Below are positions 63,988 through 64,000 of a stretch of 64,000 nucleotides of DNA, piece after piece. The position numbers and the translations under genes are program-made. The notes below the pieces were generated by a model, which worked only from the letters and a program-made list of their open reading frames with translations, was not told where the DNA came from and did no database searches. The stretch's first letter is position 1, and each line of letters begins with the position of its first letter. The DNA comes from Ignavibacteria bacterium (GTDB lineage: Bacteria; Bacteroidota; Ignavibacteria; Ignavibacteriales; Ignavibacteriaceae): assembly GCA_030684555.1 (NCBI GenBank), contig JAUXVN010000043.1:22628-86627 (forward strand), read 5' to 3'.

Positions 63988-64000
63988 CACAAGTAAAAAG

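Noticed and set aside
1..64000. tRNA, rRNA or CRISPR array
   Set aside because: Scanned by eye for T-loop motifs, rRNA-like blocks and regularly spaced repeats; none found. A tRNAscan or CRISPR finder run would be decisive.

Overview
The window looks like a chromosomal segment of an AT-rich member of the Bacteroidota/Ignavibacteriota group, most likely an Ignavibacteria relative. The reasons are: type IX secretion (T9SS) C-terminal sorting domains with the NYPNPFNPST signature; TonB-dependent receptor and BamD genes (Gram-negative envelope); vegetative promoters of the Bacteroidota form TTTG-N19-TAnnTTTG upstream of several genes; and many small lipoproteins and propeller proteins typical of that group. 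No rRNA, tRNA or CRISPR array was seen.

Layout. 1-5.8 kb (minus): an Rnf electron-transport operon, rnfC-D-G-E-A, then a Tat-exported NusG_II protein and a truncated apbE; rnfB is not present and may lie beyond the left edge. 6-8.3 kb: small lipoproteins and a putative outer-membrane barrel, next to a short inverted-repeat element. 8.5-12.5 kb (minus): a TPR protein plus TonB-dependent receptor operon, and a membrane protein plus winged-helix regulator operon, both preceded by the same TACTTTG-N5-CAAAG(T/C)A palindrome. 14-18.5 kb: a VIT/VWA T9SS cargo protein, then two genes each carrying a single-base frameshift (PorV-like barrel, DUF4476 protein). 18.5-21.7 kb: phosphatase, zinc ribbon, DUF2203, HtpX. 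21.7-31.8 kb (plus): bamD, thioesterase, FG-GAP protein and MXAN_6640-type metalloprotease running directly into a ccmABCDEF cytochrome c maturation set whose CcmE has a CxxxY motif instead of HxxxY and which lacks CcmG/H. 31.9-35 kb: DUF47/Pit phosphate transport and a sensor kinase.

35-45 kb is an accessory region. It holds a phage Gp37/Gp68 protein, two DUF3800 loci, a truncated RhuM, a large fused restriction-methylation protein, an AbiEii-like nucleotidyltransferase pair, a TTAA-flanked miniature element and a dispersed repeat. Each DUF3800 locus is faced by a short convergent structured RNA with its own promoter and terminator, and the terminator U-tract overlaps the DUF3800 stop codon in both. 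This repeated RNA-protein arrangement is the strongest candidate here for an unusual system. The second DUF3800 copy has an in-frame TGA.

45-64 kb returns to core genes: leuS, mazEF, serS, a heterodimeric ABC exporter with one degenerate ATP site, class 1 fructose-bisphosphatase, a two-component propeller kinase with two response regulators and an intervening AlbA_2 protein, and a large T9SS-sorted BNR-type propeller protein. The right end is a repeat-rich intergenic stretch.
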